Made by a program: the position numbers and the translations under genes
Source of the DNA: JAXDLK01 sp034666665
GTDB taxonomy: Bacteria; Desulfobacterota; Binatia; JACPRU01
DNA length: 25,211 nt
Direction of reading: 5' to 3'
NCBI GenBank assembly: GCA_034666665.1
Contig: JAXDLK010000281.1
Location: 1-25,211, forward strand
Part shown: positions 15,124 through 24,559 of the stretch, one piece after another
Layout: each line of letters starts with the position of its first letter
Position numbering within the stretch: position 1 is the stretch's first letter
The notes under the pieces: generated by a model
Databases searched by the model: none
Told to the model about the DNA's origin: nothing
Seen by the model: only the letters and a program-made list of their open reading frames with translations

Positions 15124-16299
15124 ATGAAACCATTCATCCGCCTCGCTACCCTGCTGCTCCTCGTGGGGTTCCCGCTCGCCGGCCGCGTGCTGCAACGACT
15201 GCGCCCGATCGACGTCGTCTATCCCTTCCGCGCCGCGGTGACCGTCGATCGGCTGAAGGAGCGGGGAACGCTCCGACTCGCGGTCGAGAAGAACACGCTC
15301 TCCTACTTCATCCATCGCGGGGTTGCCCGCGGATTTGAGTACGACCTCCTCGGCGAATTCGCAAGCGAGCTCGGCGTCGACGTGCTGCCGCGGGTGGTCG
15401 CATCCGCCGGCGAGGCTGCGGACATGCTCCGTTCCGGCGTTGCCGATGCGGCAGTGCTCCCCTGGTCGCGCGAGCCGAAGGTGGAGGGCGGGGTGCGCCT
15501 CGATCCCTACATCCGGGAGCGTTGGACGCACGTCGCCGACCACGATTTCCCCCAGACCGGCGCCATCTTCGTCCGCGAGGACAGTCCGGCCCTCGTCCAC
15601 GCGCTGAACGGGTACCTGGCGCGCACGGCGGCGAACGGCGTCGGCAAGGAGCTCTGGGAACGCTACTTCGTCTACAGTGCGGACTTGGGGATCGTCCGCG
15701 ATCGGGGCAGGGTCGTCGGCCGGGATCGTCGGATCTCCCGCTACGATCACTTGATCGCCAAGCACGCGCAGCAGGCGGGCTTCGACTGGCGGCTGGTCGC
15801 GGCGGTCATCTTCCGCGAATCCCGGTTCGACCCACATGCCGTGAGCCGCCGAGGCGCTCGCGGCCTCATGCAGGTCATGCCGGGGACCGCGACCGATGTC
15901 GGGGTCCCGAACGCCCGGAGCGCGGAAGCAAGCATTCAGGCCGGGGTGGCGTATCTCCGCAGGCTGTCCGAGACGTTTCAGGAAAGTGGAGGGGACGACC
16001 ATCTCGCGATCGTCCTGGCCGCGTACCTCCTCGGTCCCGGGCACGTGTCCGATGCGCAGCAGATCGCGCACTCGCTCGACCTGCACACGAACCTGTGGTG
16101 GGGCGGCTTGAAACACGTGCTGCCGTTGCTGGAGAAGCCGGCCTTCTACAACCACACCAAGTTCGGCTTCGCTTCCGGGCATCACGCGATTCGCTACGTC
16201 GAGCAGATCTTCAAGCGCTACAATCTCTACCGCCGCCACGCGGACGAGCAGCCCGTCGAGTCCGCGAAGACGTCACGCAAGGACGAAGGCTCCGCGTAG
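15124..16299 (+). CDS. MltF-like lytic transglycosylase with a shortened solute-binding domain
   Basis: Lytic transglycosylases cleave the MurNAc-GlcNAc bond of peptidoglycan in the periplasm. The product is 391 residues: a signal peptide or anchor (about 1-20), a solute-binding-like domain (about 44-182) and an SLT catalytic domain (about 207-345). The catalytic region shows DWRLVAAVIFRESRFDPHA with Glu232, and RGARGLMQVMPGTA (243-256). MltF proteins are about 500 residues. Here the binding-domain entry (RGTLRLAVEK) runs through GVADAAVLPWS and joins almost directly to the closing helix region (FVREDSPALVHALNGYL), so lobe 2 of about 90 residues seems to be missing. The SLT motif normally reading AYN reads AYLLGPGHV here (Leu302 for Asn). 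The ATG at 15124 is the only start giving a signal peptide. Regulation by the divergent TetR is possible. Confidence 0.85.
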   Translation: MKPFIRLATLLLLVGFPLAGRVLQRLRPIDVVYPFRAAVTVDRLKERGTLRLAVEKNTLSYFIHRGVARGFEYDLLGEFASELGVDVLPRVVASAGEAADMLRSGVADAAVLPWSREPKVEGGVRLDPYIRERWTHVADHDFPQTGAIFVREDSPALVHALNGYLARTAANGVGKELWERYFVYSADLGIVRDRGRVVGRDRRISRYDHLIAKHAQQAGFDWRLVAAVIFRESRFDPHAVSRRGARGLMQVMPGTATDVGVPNARSAEASIQAGVAYLRRLSETFQESGGDDHLAIVLAAYLLGPGHVSDAQQIAHSLDLHTNLWWGGLKHVLPLLEKPAFYNHTKFGFASGHHAIRYVEQIFKRYNLYRRHADEQPVESAKTSRKDEGSA

Positions 16300-16383
16300 C
16301 CGAAGGACTCGTAACCGCCGCGACTATCGGGCCGGTGCGGGGGGCGCGCGGCTCGCTGGAGAGCACGCCGACTCCTGCGACCA

Positions 16384-17520
16384 GTGTCCACCACCGTCTG
16401 CATCGCCGCCCGAACGAGCCAGTACCCCACCGGGGGCGGCCATCTCTGGGTGTACCTGAATTGGGCGCTCGGGCTGCGCTCGCTCGGGTGCCGCGTGATC
16501 TGGCTCGAGCGTATGGGCTGCGACGAGGACGCTCCCGAGCCAGCACGGCTGGCGGTGGAAGCGCTGCACGGGCGGCTCGCGCGCTACGGTCTCGGTGACG
16601 CCCTCGCGCTCGCGTCCTGGACCGGTGAACGCCTGCCGGCGGCGGTCTCGGGTCCGTGCCTCGACCTCGATGCGGCGACGGAGGCCGACCTCCTCCTGGA
16701 CATGGAGTACGAGACCCCGTCGGACGTGATTCGTCGTTTCCGCCGCTCGGCGCACGTCGACACCGACCCCGGGCTGCTACAGTTCTGGATGGCTCGTGGA
16801 GCGATTCGCCTGGCACCGCACGACCTCTACTTCACGACCGGAGAGACGGTGGGGCGGCCGGAGGCGCGGTTTCCAGACGGCGGCGTCTTCTGGCACTACG
16901 CGCCGCCGTGCATCGCGCTCGATTGGTGGCCGCCCCATGCGGCGCCGAGCGATGCGCCGTTCACCACGGTCTCACACTGGTACATGGATCAATGGGTCGT
17001 GGAGAACGACGACTCGTACTACGCGAACGACAAGCGTGACGGCTTCCTGCCGTTCCTCGACCTTCCTCGGCGAACGTCGATGCCTCTCGAGCTGGCCTTG
17101 AACCTCGGCGGCGACCCGGTGGAGAAGGCGGCCCTCGAAGCCCGCGGCTGGCGGATCCGCGAGAGCCGCGACGTCGCCGGCACACCATGGGACTATCAGC
17201 GCTACGTTCACGAATCGCGCGGCGAGTTCAGCTGCGTGAAGCCGCACTGCATCCGGCTGCAGAACGCCTGGATCAGCGACCGGACGCTCTGTTACCTGGC
17301 GAGCGCGAAGCCCGCCGTGGTTCAGAACACCGGGCCGAGTCGCTTCTTACCCGACGCTGCCGGTCTCTTCCGCTTCTCCACCATCGAGGAAGCGGCGCGA
17401 AGCCTCGAGACCGTCTGCCGCGACTACGAGGCGCAGTGCCGGCTCGCGCGCACGCTCGCCGAGGAGCACTTCGATGCCCGCAAGGTGACGGCTGCGGTGC
17501 TGGAGCGAGCGCTCGCATGA
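16384..17520 (+). CDS. Glycosyltransferase-like protein (GT-B fold, CgeB/GT1-type C-terminus)
   Basis: The product is 378 residues. The N-terminal half opens like a GT-B Rossmann domain: a short strand (TVCIAAR), a glycine turn (YPTGGGHLWVYLNWALGLRSLG) and a second strand (CRVIWLERM). The C-terminal half (about 278-376) has EFSCVKPHCIRLQNAWISDR, then TLCYLASAKPAVVQNTG, typical of the nucleotide-sugar-binding half of GT1/CgeB-like enzymes. Donor and acceptor cannot be predicted. No membrane segment or signal peptide is seen, so it should act in the cytoplasm. The GTG at 16384 is the best available start but has no clear ribosome site, and 84 bp without a gene precede it. The stop overlaps the deacetylase ATG (ATGA), so the pair is co-translated and probably serves one glycan pathway. 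Confidence 0.75.
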   Translation: MSTTVCIAARTSQYPTGGGHLWVYLNWALGLRSLGCRVIWLERMGCDEDAPEPARLAVEALHGRLARYGLGDALALASWTGERLPAAVSGPCLDLDAATEADLLLDMEYETPSDVIRRFRRSAHVDTDPGLLQFWMARGAIRLAPHDLYFTTGETVGRPEARFPDGGVFWHYAPPCIALDWWPPHAAPSDAPFTTVSHWYMDQWVVENDDSYYANDKRDGFLPFLDLPRRTSMPLELALNLGGDPVEKAALEARGWRIRESRDVAGTPWDYQRYVHESRGEFSCVKPHCIRLQNAWISDRTLCYLASAKPAVVQNTGPSRFLPDAAGLFRFSTIEEAARSLETVCRDYEAQCRLARTLAEEHFDARKVTAAVLERALA

Positions 17521-18290
17521 AGCCGGCAGCGATCGGTAACGGCGACGACGCCAGGGACGTGGGCGACGATCCCTCGACGCCACGGCTGGCGATCCTCGCG
17601 TACCACAAGGTCGGCGATCCTCCGGGCGGCTGGGACACCTGGTTCTACGTGTCGCCGGAAACGTTCGTCGAGCACATGGAATATCTCCGGCGCGCCGGCT
17701 GGCGGGTGATCGACCTGGCGACGTTCCTGGCCGGCCTGGCGAACCCGGAGCTGCTTCCCGATCGGGCCGTGCTGCTCACGTTCGACGACGCGTACCGATC
17801 GCTTCGCGAGGTGGTTCTGCCGTCGCTCCTGCGGTTCGAGCTGCCCGCCGTGGTGTTCGTGCCGACGGACTTCATCGGCGGCAGCAACTCCTTCGACTGG
17901 GGGAACGAGCCCGAGGAGCCGATCTGCGATTGGGTCGACCTTCGCGAGCTCGCGGACCGCGGCGTCTCGGTCCAATCGCACGGAGCATCCCACCGCCCGT
18001 TGTCCGCGCTCGGCCCCGAGGAGCAGGCGGTGGAGATCCTTCGCTCGAAGAAGGTGCTCGAGGACGGTCTCGGCGGCACGGTCTCGATGTTCGCGTATCC
18101 ATACGGGGATCCCGCGGACGCCGCACCGGCAGTGATCGATGCGCTCCGCACCGCAGGGTACCGAGCGGGCTGCCTCTACGGCGGCGGATTGACCGGCTGC
18201 CCGCCCGCGGACCCGTACGTGCTTCCGCGCATCCCGATCGGCGCGGACACGGATCTCCGGGACGTGCTCCCGGAGAGGAGCCGCGGCTGA
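17517..18290 (+). CDS. Polysaccharide deacetylase family protein (NodB homology, CE4-type)
   Basis: CE4 enzymes remove acetyl groups from N-acetylated sugars with a bound metal. The product is 257 residues. It opens PRLAILAYHKVGDPP (22-36), then TFDDAYRS (88-95, motif 1 with metal-ligand Asp91), SHGASHRPL (154-162, motif 2 with His155 and His159) and FAYPYGD (192-198, motif 3). It closes with YVLPRIPIG. The core residues are intact, so it should be active. There is no signal peptide, suggesting a cytoplasmic substrate, perhaps a nucleotide- or lipid-linked glycan made with the coupled glycosyltransferase. The ATG at 17517 overlaps the glycosyltransferase stop. The gene converges on clpB 41 bp downstream. 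Confidence 0.9.
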   Translation: MKPAAIGNGDDARDVGDDPSTPRLAILAYHKVGDPPGGWDTWFYVSPETFVEHMEYLRRAGWRVIDLATFLAGLANPELLPDRAVLLTFDDAYRSLREVVLPSLLRFELPAVVFVPTDFIGGSNSFDWGNEPEEPICDWVDLRELADRGVSVQSHGASHRPLSALGPEEQAVEILRSKKVLEDGLGGTVSMFAYPYGDPADAAPAVIDALRTAGYRAGCLYGGGLTGCPPADPYVLPRIPIGADTDLRDVLPERSRG

Positions 18291-18317
18291 AGGCCGCGTT
18301 CGCACTGACGAGAGCCG

Positions 18318-18329
18318 AGGCGTACGCCT
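18318..18329. terminator. Palindrome between convergent genes, possible bidirectional hairpin
   Basis: The 12-bp perfect palindrome AGGCGTACGCCT lies in the 41-bp gap between the deacetylase and clpB, just outside the clpB stop at 18332. It could fold into a 4-bp hairpin with a 4-nt loop in either transcript. There is no U-tract, so support for termination is weak. Confidence 0.25.
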
Positions 18330-18331
18330 GC

Positions 18332-20938
<2,607 letters not shown>

Positions 20939-21002
20939 CGTGATCCCGCCTTTCTCGACCGGCACGACGCGGCGTCCGCCGGCGGCTGCGGCGTAGGCGT
21001 CC

Positions 21003-21030
21003 AGGATAAGCCCCCTTCCCCACACCGCAA
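21003..21030 (-). promoter_or_regulatory. Possible clpB promoter
   Basis: TTGCGG (21025-21030) and TATCCT (21003-21008) are separated by 16 nt, upstream of a leader of about 58 nt. The -35 is weak (3 of 6), and the flank CTTGCGG only partly resembles the sigma32 -35 CTTGAAA. No CIRCE inverted repeat is present. The rest of the 170-bp thiC-clpB gap is GC-rich with a GCCGGCCGGC palindrome (21046-21055) and no clear terminator. Confidence 0.35.
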
Positions 21031-21108
21031 GCGGGGAGGCCTCGTGCCGGCCGGCCGACGACATCGGCAGACCCGGGATTCCGCGACGGAGCCGGCGGCG
21101 AGCTGCCG

Positions 21109-22764
21109 TCAGGCGGGCTCTGCGCCGCTCTGCACCGCGCGAGCCTCGTCCACGTCGGGCACGAGGTCACTGTGGCAGGCGTGCTTCTCGCCCACCCGCG
21201 GCAGCGCGGCGGCCCGCTTCTCGAGAAGGGTGCGGCCCTCGACGCTCGGTCCCGGGCTCTTCGCCGAGCGGCGGACGGGCTGGAATTCGGCGTCCTTTCC
21301 GCTGGCGAACGCCTCGATCTCCTTGGAGATCCGCATGCTGCACCAGTCGTGGCCGCACATCGCGCAGAAGTCGGTATCGACCTCGAGGTCCTCGTCGTGG
21401 AGGGCACGCGCGGTCTCGCCGTCGAAGGCGAGCTCGAACTGGCGCGGCCAGTTGAGCGCTGCGCGCGCGCGGGAAAGGTCGTCGTCCCATCTCCGCGCGC
21501 CCGGGATGCCGCGCGCGACGTCGCCGGCATGCGCGGCGATCTTGTACGCGATGCAGCCCGCCTTCACGTCGTCCGCCTTCGGCAAGCCGACGTGCTCCTT
21601 CGGAGTCACGTAGCAGAGCATCGCAGCGCCATGACGGGCCGCCTCGGCGGCGCCGATCGCGCTGGTGATGTGGTCGTACCCGGGAAAGGCGTCCGTCACC
21701 AGCGGACCGAGCACGTAGAAGGGCGCGTCGTCGCAGATCTCCTGCTCGAGCCGCATGTTCTCGCCGATCTGATCGAGCGGTACGTGGCCCGGCCCCTCGA
21801 CCATCGCCTGCACGCCGGCCGCGCGGGCGCGTTCGACGAGCTCGCCGAGCGTCCTCAGCTCCGCGAGCTGCGCGGCATCGGTCGCGTCGGCGAGGCAGCC
21901 CGGGCGGAGACCGTCGCCGAGGGAGTACGTCACGTCGTACTCCCGCATGATCGCGCTGATCTCGTCGAAGAGCTCGTACATCGGGTTCTGCTTGCCGTGC
22001 ACGATCATCCATTTCGCGAGCAGCGAGCCGCCGCGAGAGACGATGCCGGTGACGCGGTTCGCCACCAGAGGCAGGTGCTCCCGGAGAACCCCGGCGTGGA
22101 TCGTGAAGTAGTCGACGCCTTGCCGCGCCTGACGCTCGACCTCCTTCAGGATCACGTCGTACGTGAGGTCCTCGATGCTCCGGCCGACGATCATGCCGTA
22201 GATCGGCACGGTGCCGATCGGAATCGTCGCGTGATCGATGATCGCCTGCCGGCACTCGTCGAGGTTCCCGCCGGTCGACAGATCCATCAGCGTATCGGCG
22301 CCGTAGCGTTGTGCCCATTCGAGCTTCTCGACTTCCGCGCGCGTGGAGCTCGCCACCGGCGAGGCGCCGATGTTGGCGTTGATCTTGGTGGTGATGCGCC
22401 GGCCGATGCCCGTCGGATCGAGCCGCCGCGGGGCGCGCTCGCCGGTCAGGCGAGACCCGTCACCGATCGCAGCGGCTCGCTGGGCGACGGTCTGGTTCAC
22501 CCAGAAGCGCGCGTCGTCCGGAGCGCCGGGGTGGCCGCTCTCCGGCTCGACCGCGTGCTCCGCCGGGGACGCCGCCGGCGGACTGCCGCCGCTGCCGGCG
22601 AGATGTCGCTTGTTCGCCGGGATCACCAGCGCCCCGCGGGCGACCTCGTCGCGCACGAACTCCGGCGTGACGTTCTCCCGTGCCGCGACCCGACGCATCT
22701 CCGGCGTCACCACGTTCCGCCGCGCCGACTCGAGCTGGGTGTGGTTTTCGGGCATCCCCGCCAT
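21109..22764 (-). CDS. thiC: Phosphomethylpyrimidine synthase ThiC
   Basis: ThiC is a radical-SAM enzyme converting aminoimidazole ribotide to the hydroxymethylpyrimidine phosphate of thiamine. The product is 551 residues. Core signatures are GIGRRITTKINANIGASPVASS (split across 119-140), YGADTLMDLSTGGNLDE (154-170), DYFTIHAGV (218-226), MVEGPGHVP (321-329) and the C-terminal iron-sulfur motif C467-X2-C470-X4-C475 (CAMCGHDWC). Most ThiC proteins pass from VIPAN directly into a short loop before GIGR. Here a segment of about 55-60 residues (about 55-113, including RFWVNQTVAQRAAAIG) is inserted. The start is the ATG at 22764 or the ATG three codons on (22755), which has a better GGCGGGG upstream. 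The gene follows the rhomboid gene by 23 bp, leaving no room for a TPP riboswitch directly upstream. Confidence 0.95.
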   Translation of the reverse strand: MAGMPENHTQLESARRNVVTPEMRRVAARENVTPEFVRDEVARGALVIPANKRHLAGSGGSPPAASPAEHAVEPESGHPGAPDDARFWVNQTVAQRAAAIGDGSRLTGERAPRRLDPTGIGRRITTKINANIGASPVASSTRAEVEKLEWAQRYGADTLMDLSTGGNLDECRQAIIDHATIPIGTVPIYGMIVGRSIEDLTYDVILKEVERQARQGVDYFTIHAGVLREHLPLVANRVTGIVSRGGSLLAKWMIVHGKQNPMYELFDEISAIMREYDVTYSLGDGLRPGCLADATDAAQLAELRTLGELVERARAAGVQAMVEGPGHVPLDQIGENMRLEQEICDDAPFYVLGPLVTDAFPGYDHITSAIGAAEAARHGAAMLCYVTPKEHVGLPKADDVKAGCIAYKIAAHAGDVARGIPGARRWDDDLSRARAALNWPRQFELAFDGETARALHDEDLEVDTDFCAMCGHDWCSMRISKEIEAFASGKDAEFQPVRRSAKSPGPSVEGRTLLEKRAAALPRVGEKHACHSDLVPDVDEARAVQSGAEPA

Positions 22765-22787
22765 TCAACCGCCGGGCCGTTGGGGAG

Positions 22788-23471
22788 TCAACTCGTCCAT
22801 CTCGCAGTTTCCGGACGCGGCGGCGGCGCCAGCGCTCGGCCGGCGACGATGCCGCAGAGGAACCCGCCGATGTGCGCCCACCAGGCGACCCCGCCCATCT
22901 CGGCGCCCTGCATGCCGAGCGACGCCGCTCCGTAGGCGAGCTGCATGACGAACCAGAAGACCAGGAAGACCACCGCCGGGATCTGCACCAGCTCGGCGTA
23001 GAAGAAGATCGGCACGATCGTCAGGATGCGGGCGTGACGGAAGAACACGAAGTACGCTCCGGTCACTCCGGCGATCGCGCCACTGGCTCCCACCATCGGC
23101 AGCCGCGACCCGGGCGCGAGCAGCACCTGCCCGAGCGCGGCGGCCACGCCGCAGAGAAGATAGAAGAAGAGAAACCGGAGATGCCCGAGCCGGTCCTCGA
23201 CGTTGTCGCCGAAGATGTGCAGGTAGAGCATGTTGCCGAGCAGATGAAGCAGCCCGCCGTGGAGGAACATGCTGGTGAAGACCGGGATCCAGCGCTCGGC
23301 GCCGTGTGCGGCACGAAAGTGCACCGGCACCAGCCCGAAGTCGTGGATGAAGGATTCGAGATCGCCGCCGAGCTGCGTCTCGTAGAAGAAGATGAGCACG
23401 TTGGCGGCGATCACCGCGTAGGTGACGACGGGCGGCCGCCGCGATGGAATGTCGTCACGCAGAGGAAACAC
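22788..23471 (-). CDS. Rhomboid family intramembrane serine protease
   Basis: Rhomboids cleave membrane proteins within the bilayer. The product is 227 residues with about six membrane segments. It has the L1-loop and helix-2 pattern HGGLLHLLGNMLYLHIFGD (71-89, His/Asn), the catalytic GASGAIAG with Ser130, and AHIGGFLCG with the catalytic His200. It opens FPLRDDIPSRRPPVVTY, typical of the compact bacterial rhomboids without an extra domain. The GTG at 23471 is chosen because it starts at that conserved segment and has GGGGGT about 5 nt upstream; longer forms would run into the divergent promoter region. The substrate cannot be predicted. It is probably co-transcribed with thiC, although no functional link between them is known to me. 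Confidence 0.92.
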   Translation of the reverse strand: MFPLRDDIPSRRPPVVTYAVIAANVLIFFYETQLGGDLESFIHDFGLVPVHFRAAHGAERWIPVFTSMFLHGGLLHLLGNMLYLHIFGDNVEDRLGHLRFLFFYLLCGVAAALGQVLLAPGSRLPMVGASGAIAGVTGAYFVFFRHARILTIVPIFFYAELVQIPAVVFLVFWFVMQLAYGAASLGMQGAEMGGVAWWAHIGGFLCGIVAGRALAPPPRPETARWTS

Positions 23472-23506
23472 GGCGACCCCCGTTGATGAACTGAACGGCT
23501 CGCGAT

Positions 23507-23535
23507 GGTATAGGGCCCGGCTCTCGCCGCGACAA
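23507..23535 (-). promoter_or_regulatory. Predicted promoter of rhomboid-thiC
   Basis: TTGTCG (23530-23535) and TATACC (23507-23512) are spaced by exactly 17 nt, each 4 of 6, in the 82-bp gap between the divergent rhomboid and zinc-ribbon genes. The leader would be about 28 nt. On the other strand TATAGG (23509-23514) overlaps the same site but its best -35 is 20 nt away, so I do not call a plus-strand promoter. Confidence 0.5.
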
Positions 23536-23553
23536 GGCGATCGGAGACGCACG

Positions 23554-23883
23554 ATGCCCAACGACGAAAAGGACCGCTTCGGGGAAAAGCTCCGCGAGAA
23601 GGAGCGCGCGGAGGAGGATCGCTTCTTCGCTCAGCGCGATCGCGACCTTCTGGAGAAGCTCCGCCGGTCGAGCTCCGAGCAGGAAGAGTCTACGATCCAG
23701 GAGCTCGCCCGTAGCCGCTGTCCCCGCTGCGGCACGCGTCTCGTCGCCAAGCAGGTGGACGGCGTCGAGATCGACGAGTGCCCCTCCTGCTCCGGGGTAT
23801 GGCTCGACAAGGGCGAGCTCGAGGCGCTCTCCCGGCGCGACTCGAAGACTTGGCTGGCGCGTGTGCTGGGGGTCGCGGACTGA
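23554..23883 (+). CDS. Small zinc-ribbon protein (TFIIB-type zinc ribbon, zf-TFIIB family)
   Basis: The product is 109 residues. Residues about 5-50 are highly charged and probably helical (rich in Arg, Glu, Asp and Lys). Residues 56-92 form a zinc ribbon with two knuckles, C56-PRC59 and C76-PSC79, followed by the GVWLDKGELEAL signature of the zf-TFIIB family found in many small bacterial proteins of unknown function. The binding partner may be nucleic acid or protein. The ATG at 23554 has GGAG 7-8 nt upstream (TCGGAGACGCACG) and gives the shortest natural form. It is divergent from rhomboid, and ribE follows after 41 bp on the same strand, likely in one operon. Molecular role unknown. Confidence 0.85.
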   Translation: MPNDEKDRFGEKLREKERAEEDRFFAQRDRDLLEKLRRSSSEQEESTIQELARSRCPRCGTRLVAKQVDGVEIDECPSCSGVWLDKGELEALSRRDSKTWLARVLGVAD

Positions 23884-23911
23884 CGTCCGCGCGGGCCGCC
23901 ATGCCTTCGCA

Positions 23912-23921
23912 GGGCTAGCCC
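23912..23921 (+). promoter_or_regulatory. Palindrome just before the ribE start
   Basis: GGGCTAGCCC is a perfect 10-bp palindrome ending 3 bp before the ribE TTG at 23925, and its TAG is the in-frame stop fixing that start. It contains the only AGGG-like Shine-Dalgarno sequence. As RNA it could form only a short 3-4-bp hairpin, so any effect on ribE translation is speculative. Confidence 0.35.
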
Positions 23922-23924
23922 AGC

Positions 23925-24521
23925 TTGTTTTCCGGCATCGTCGAGTCGGTCGGAACCATCGCCGAAGTCGACGCCTCCGCGGGCGGCGGACGTCGCCTGA
24001 CGATCGACACCGGCTTCGCCGACCTGTCGATCGGCGAGAGCGTCTGCGTGAACGGCGCCTGTCTGACGGTCACGCAGTCGGACCGGGGGCGCTTCGATAC
24101 GGACGTCTCGGCTGAGACGGTGCGGCGGACGACCCTCGGACGGCTCGCGCGAGGGACGTCGGCAAACCTCGAGCGAAGCCTTCGGCTCGGCGACCGGCTG
24201 AGCGGCCATCTGGTGTTCGGGCATGTCGACGCGGTCGGAAGCGTGCTCGCGATCGATCGCGAGGGAGAATCCTTCCTCTACCGCTTCGAGGCTCCGCCCG
24301 AGGTGGCGGGATATCTCGTCGACAAGGGCTCGGTCGCGGTCGACGGCGTGAGCCTGACGGTCTTCGGGGTGAGCGGCGCCGCGTTCACCGTCGCCGTGAT
24401 CCCGCACACCGCCGCGGTCACCACCCTCGGCCGGATGCGCGCCGGCGATCCAGTGAACCTCGAGGCCGACATGATCGCCAAGTACGTCGAGAAGCTCTGC
24501 CCGCCGCGGCCCACCTCATGA
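23925..24521 (+). CDS. ribE: Riboflavin synthase alpha subunit RibE (RibC-type)
   Basis: Riboflavin synthase converts two 6,7-dimethyl-8-ribityllumazines to riboflavin plus a pyrimidine. The product is 198 residues, normal for the trimeric enzyme, and consists of two similar lumazine-binding barrels (about 1-97 and 98-198). The first has MFSGIVESVGTI and SVCVNGACLTV (39-49); the second has VFGHVDAVGSV (97-107) and SVAVDGVSLTV (136-146). It ends with the usual DMIAKYVEKL helix. The start is a TTG at 23925. An in-frame TAG at 23916-23918 bars any longer form, and MFSGIVE matches the conserved start of the family. No RFN (FMN) riboswitch fits in the 41 bp upstream. Other rib genes are not in the window. 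Confidence 0.96.
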   Translation: MFSGIVESVGTIAEVDASAGGGRRLTIDTGFADLSIGESVCVNGACLTVTQSDRGRFDTDVSAETVRRTTLGRLARGTSANLERSLRLGDRLSGHLVFGHVDAVGSVLAIDREGESFLYRFEAPPEVAGYLVDKGSVAVDGVSLTVFGVSGAAFTVAVIPHTAAVTTLGRMRAGDPVNLEADMIAKYVEKLCPPRPTS

Positions 24522-24525
24522 ATCG

Positions 24526-24553
24526 TTGCCACCGTCCCGGAAGGGTCTATACT
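24526..24553 (+). promoter_or_regulatory. Promoter for the last gene, implying a leaderless transcript
   Basis: TTGCCA (24526-24531, 5 of 6) and TATACT (24548-24553, 5 of 6) are spaced by 16 nt. The expected start, 6-8 nt beyond the -10, coincides with the GTG at 24560. This is one of the two best -35/-10 matches in the window. Confidence 0.65.
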
Positions 24554-24559
24554 CGAACC

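Noticed and set aside
20939..21064. N-terminal extension of ClpB from an upstream ATG at 21064
   Set aside because: The added 42 residues overlap the promoter region and do not resemble the Clp N domain, which begins at MNLNRFTES.
20939..21108. CIRCE element or sigma32 promoter in front of clpB
   Set aside because: No TTAGCACTC-type inverted repeat is present, and the -35/-10 do not match CTTGAAA and CCCCAT well.
23483..23514. Plus-strand promoter TTGATG with TATAGG for the zinc-ribbon gene
   Set aside because: The spacing is 20 nt, too long for a confident sigma70 call.
23884..23924. FMN (RFN) riboswitch before ribE
   Set aside because: Only 41 bp are available and no RFN core is seen; just a 10-bp palindrome.
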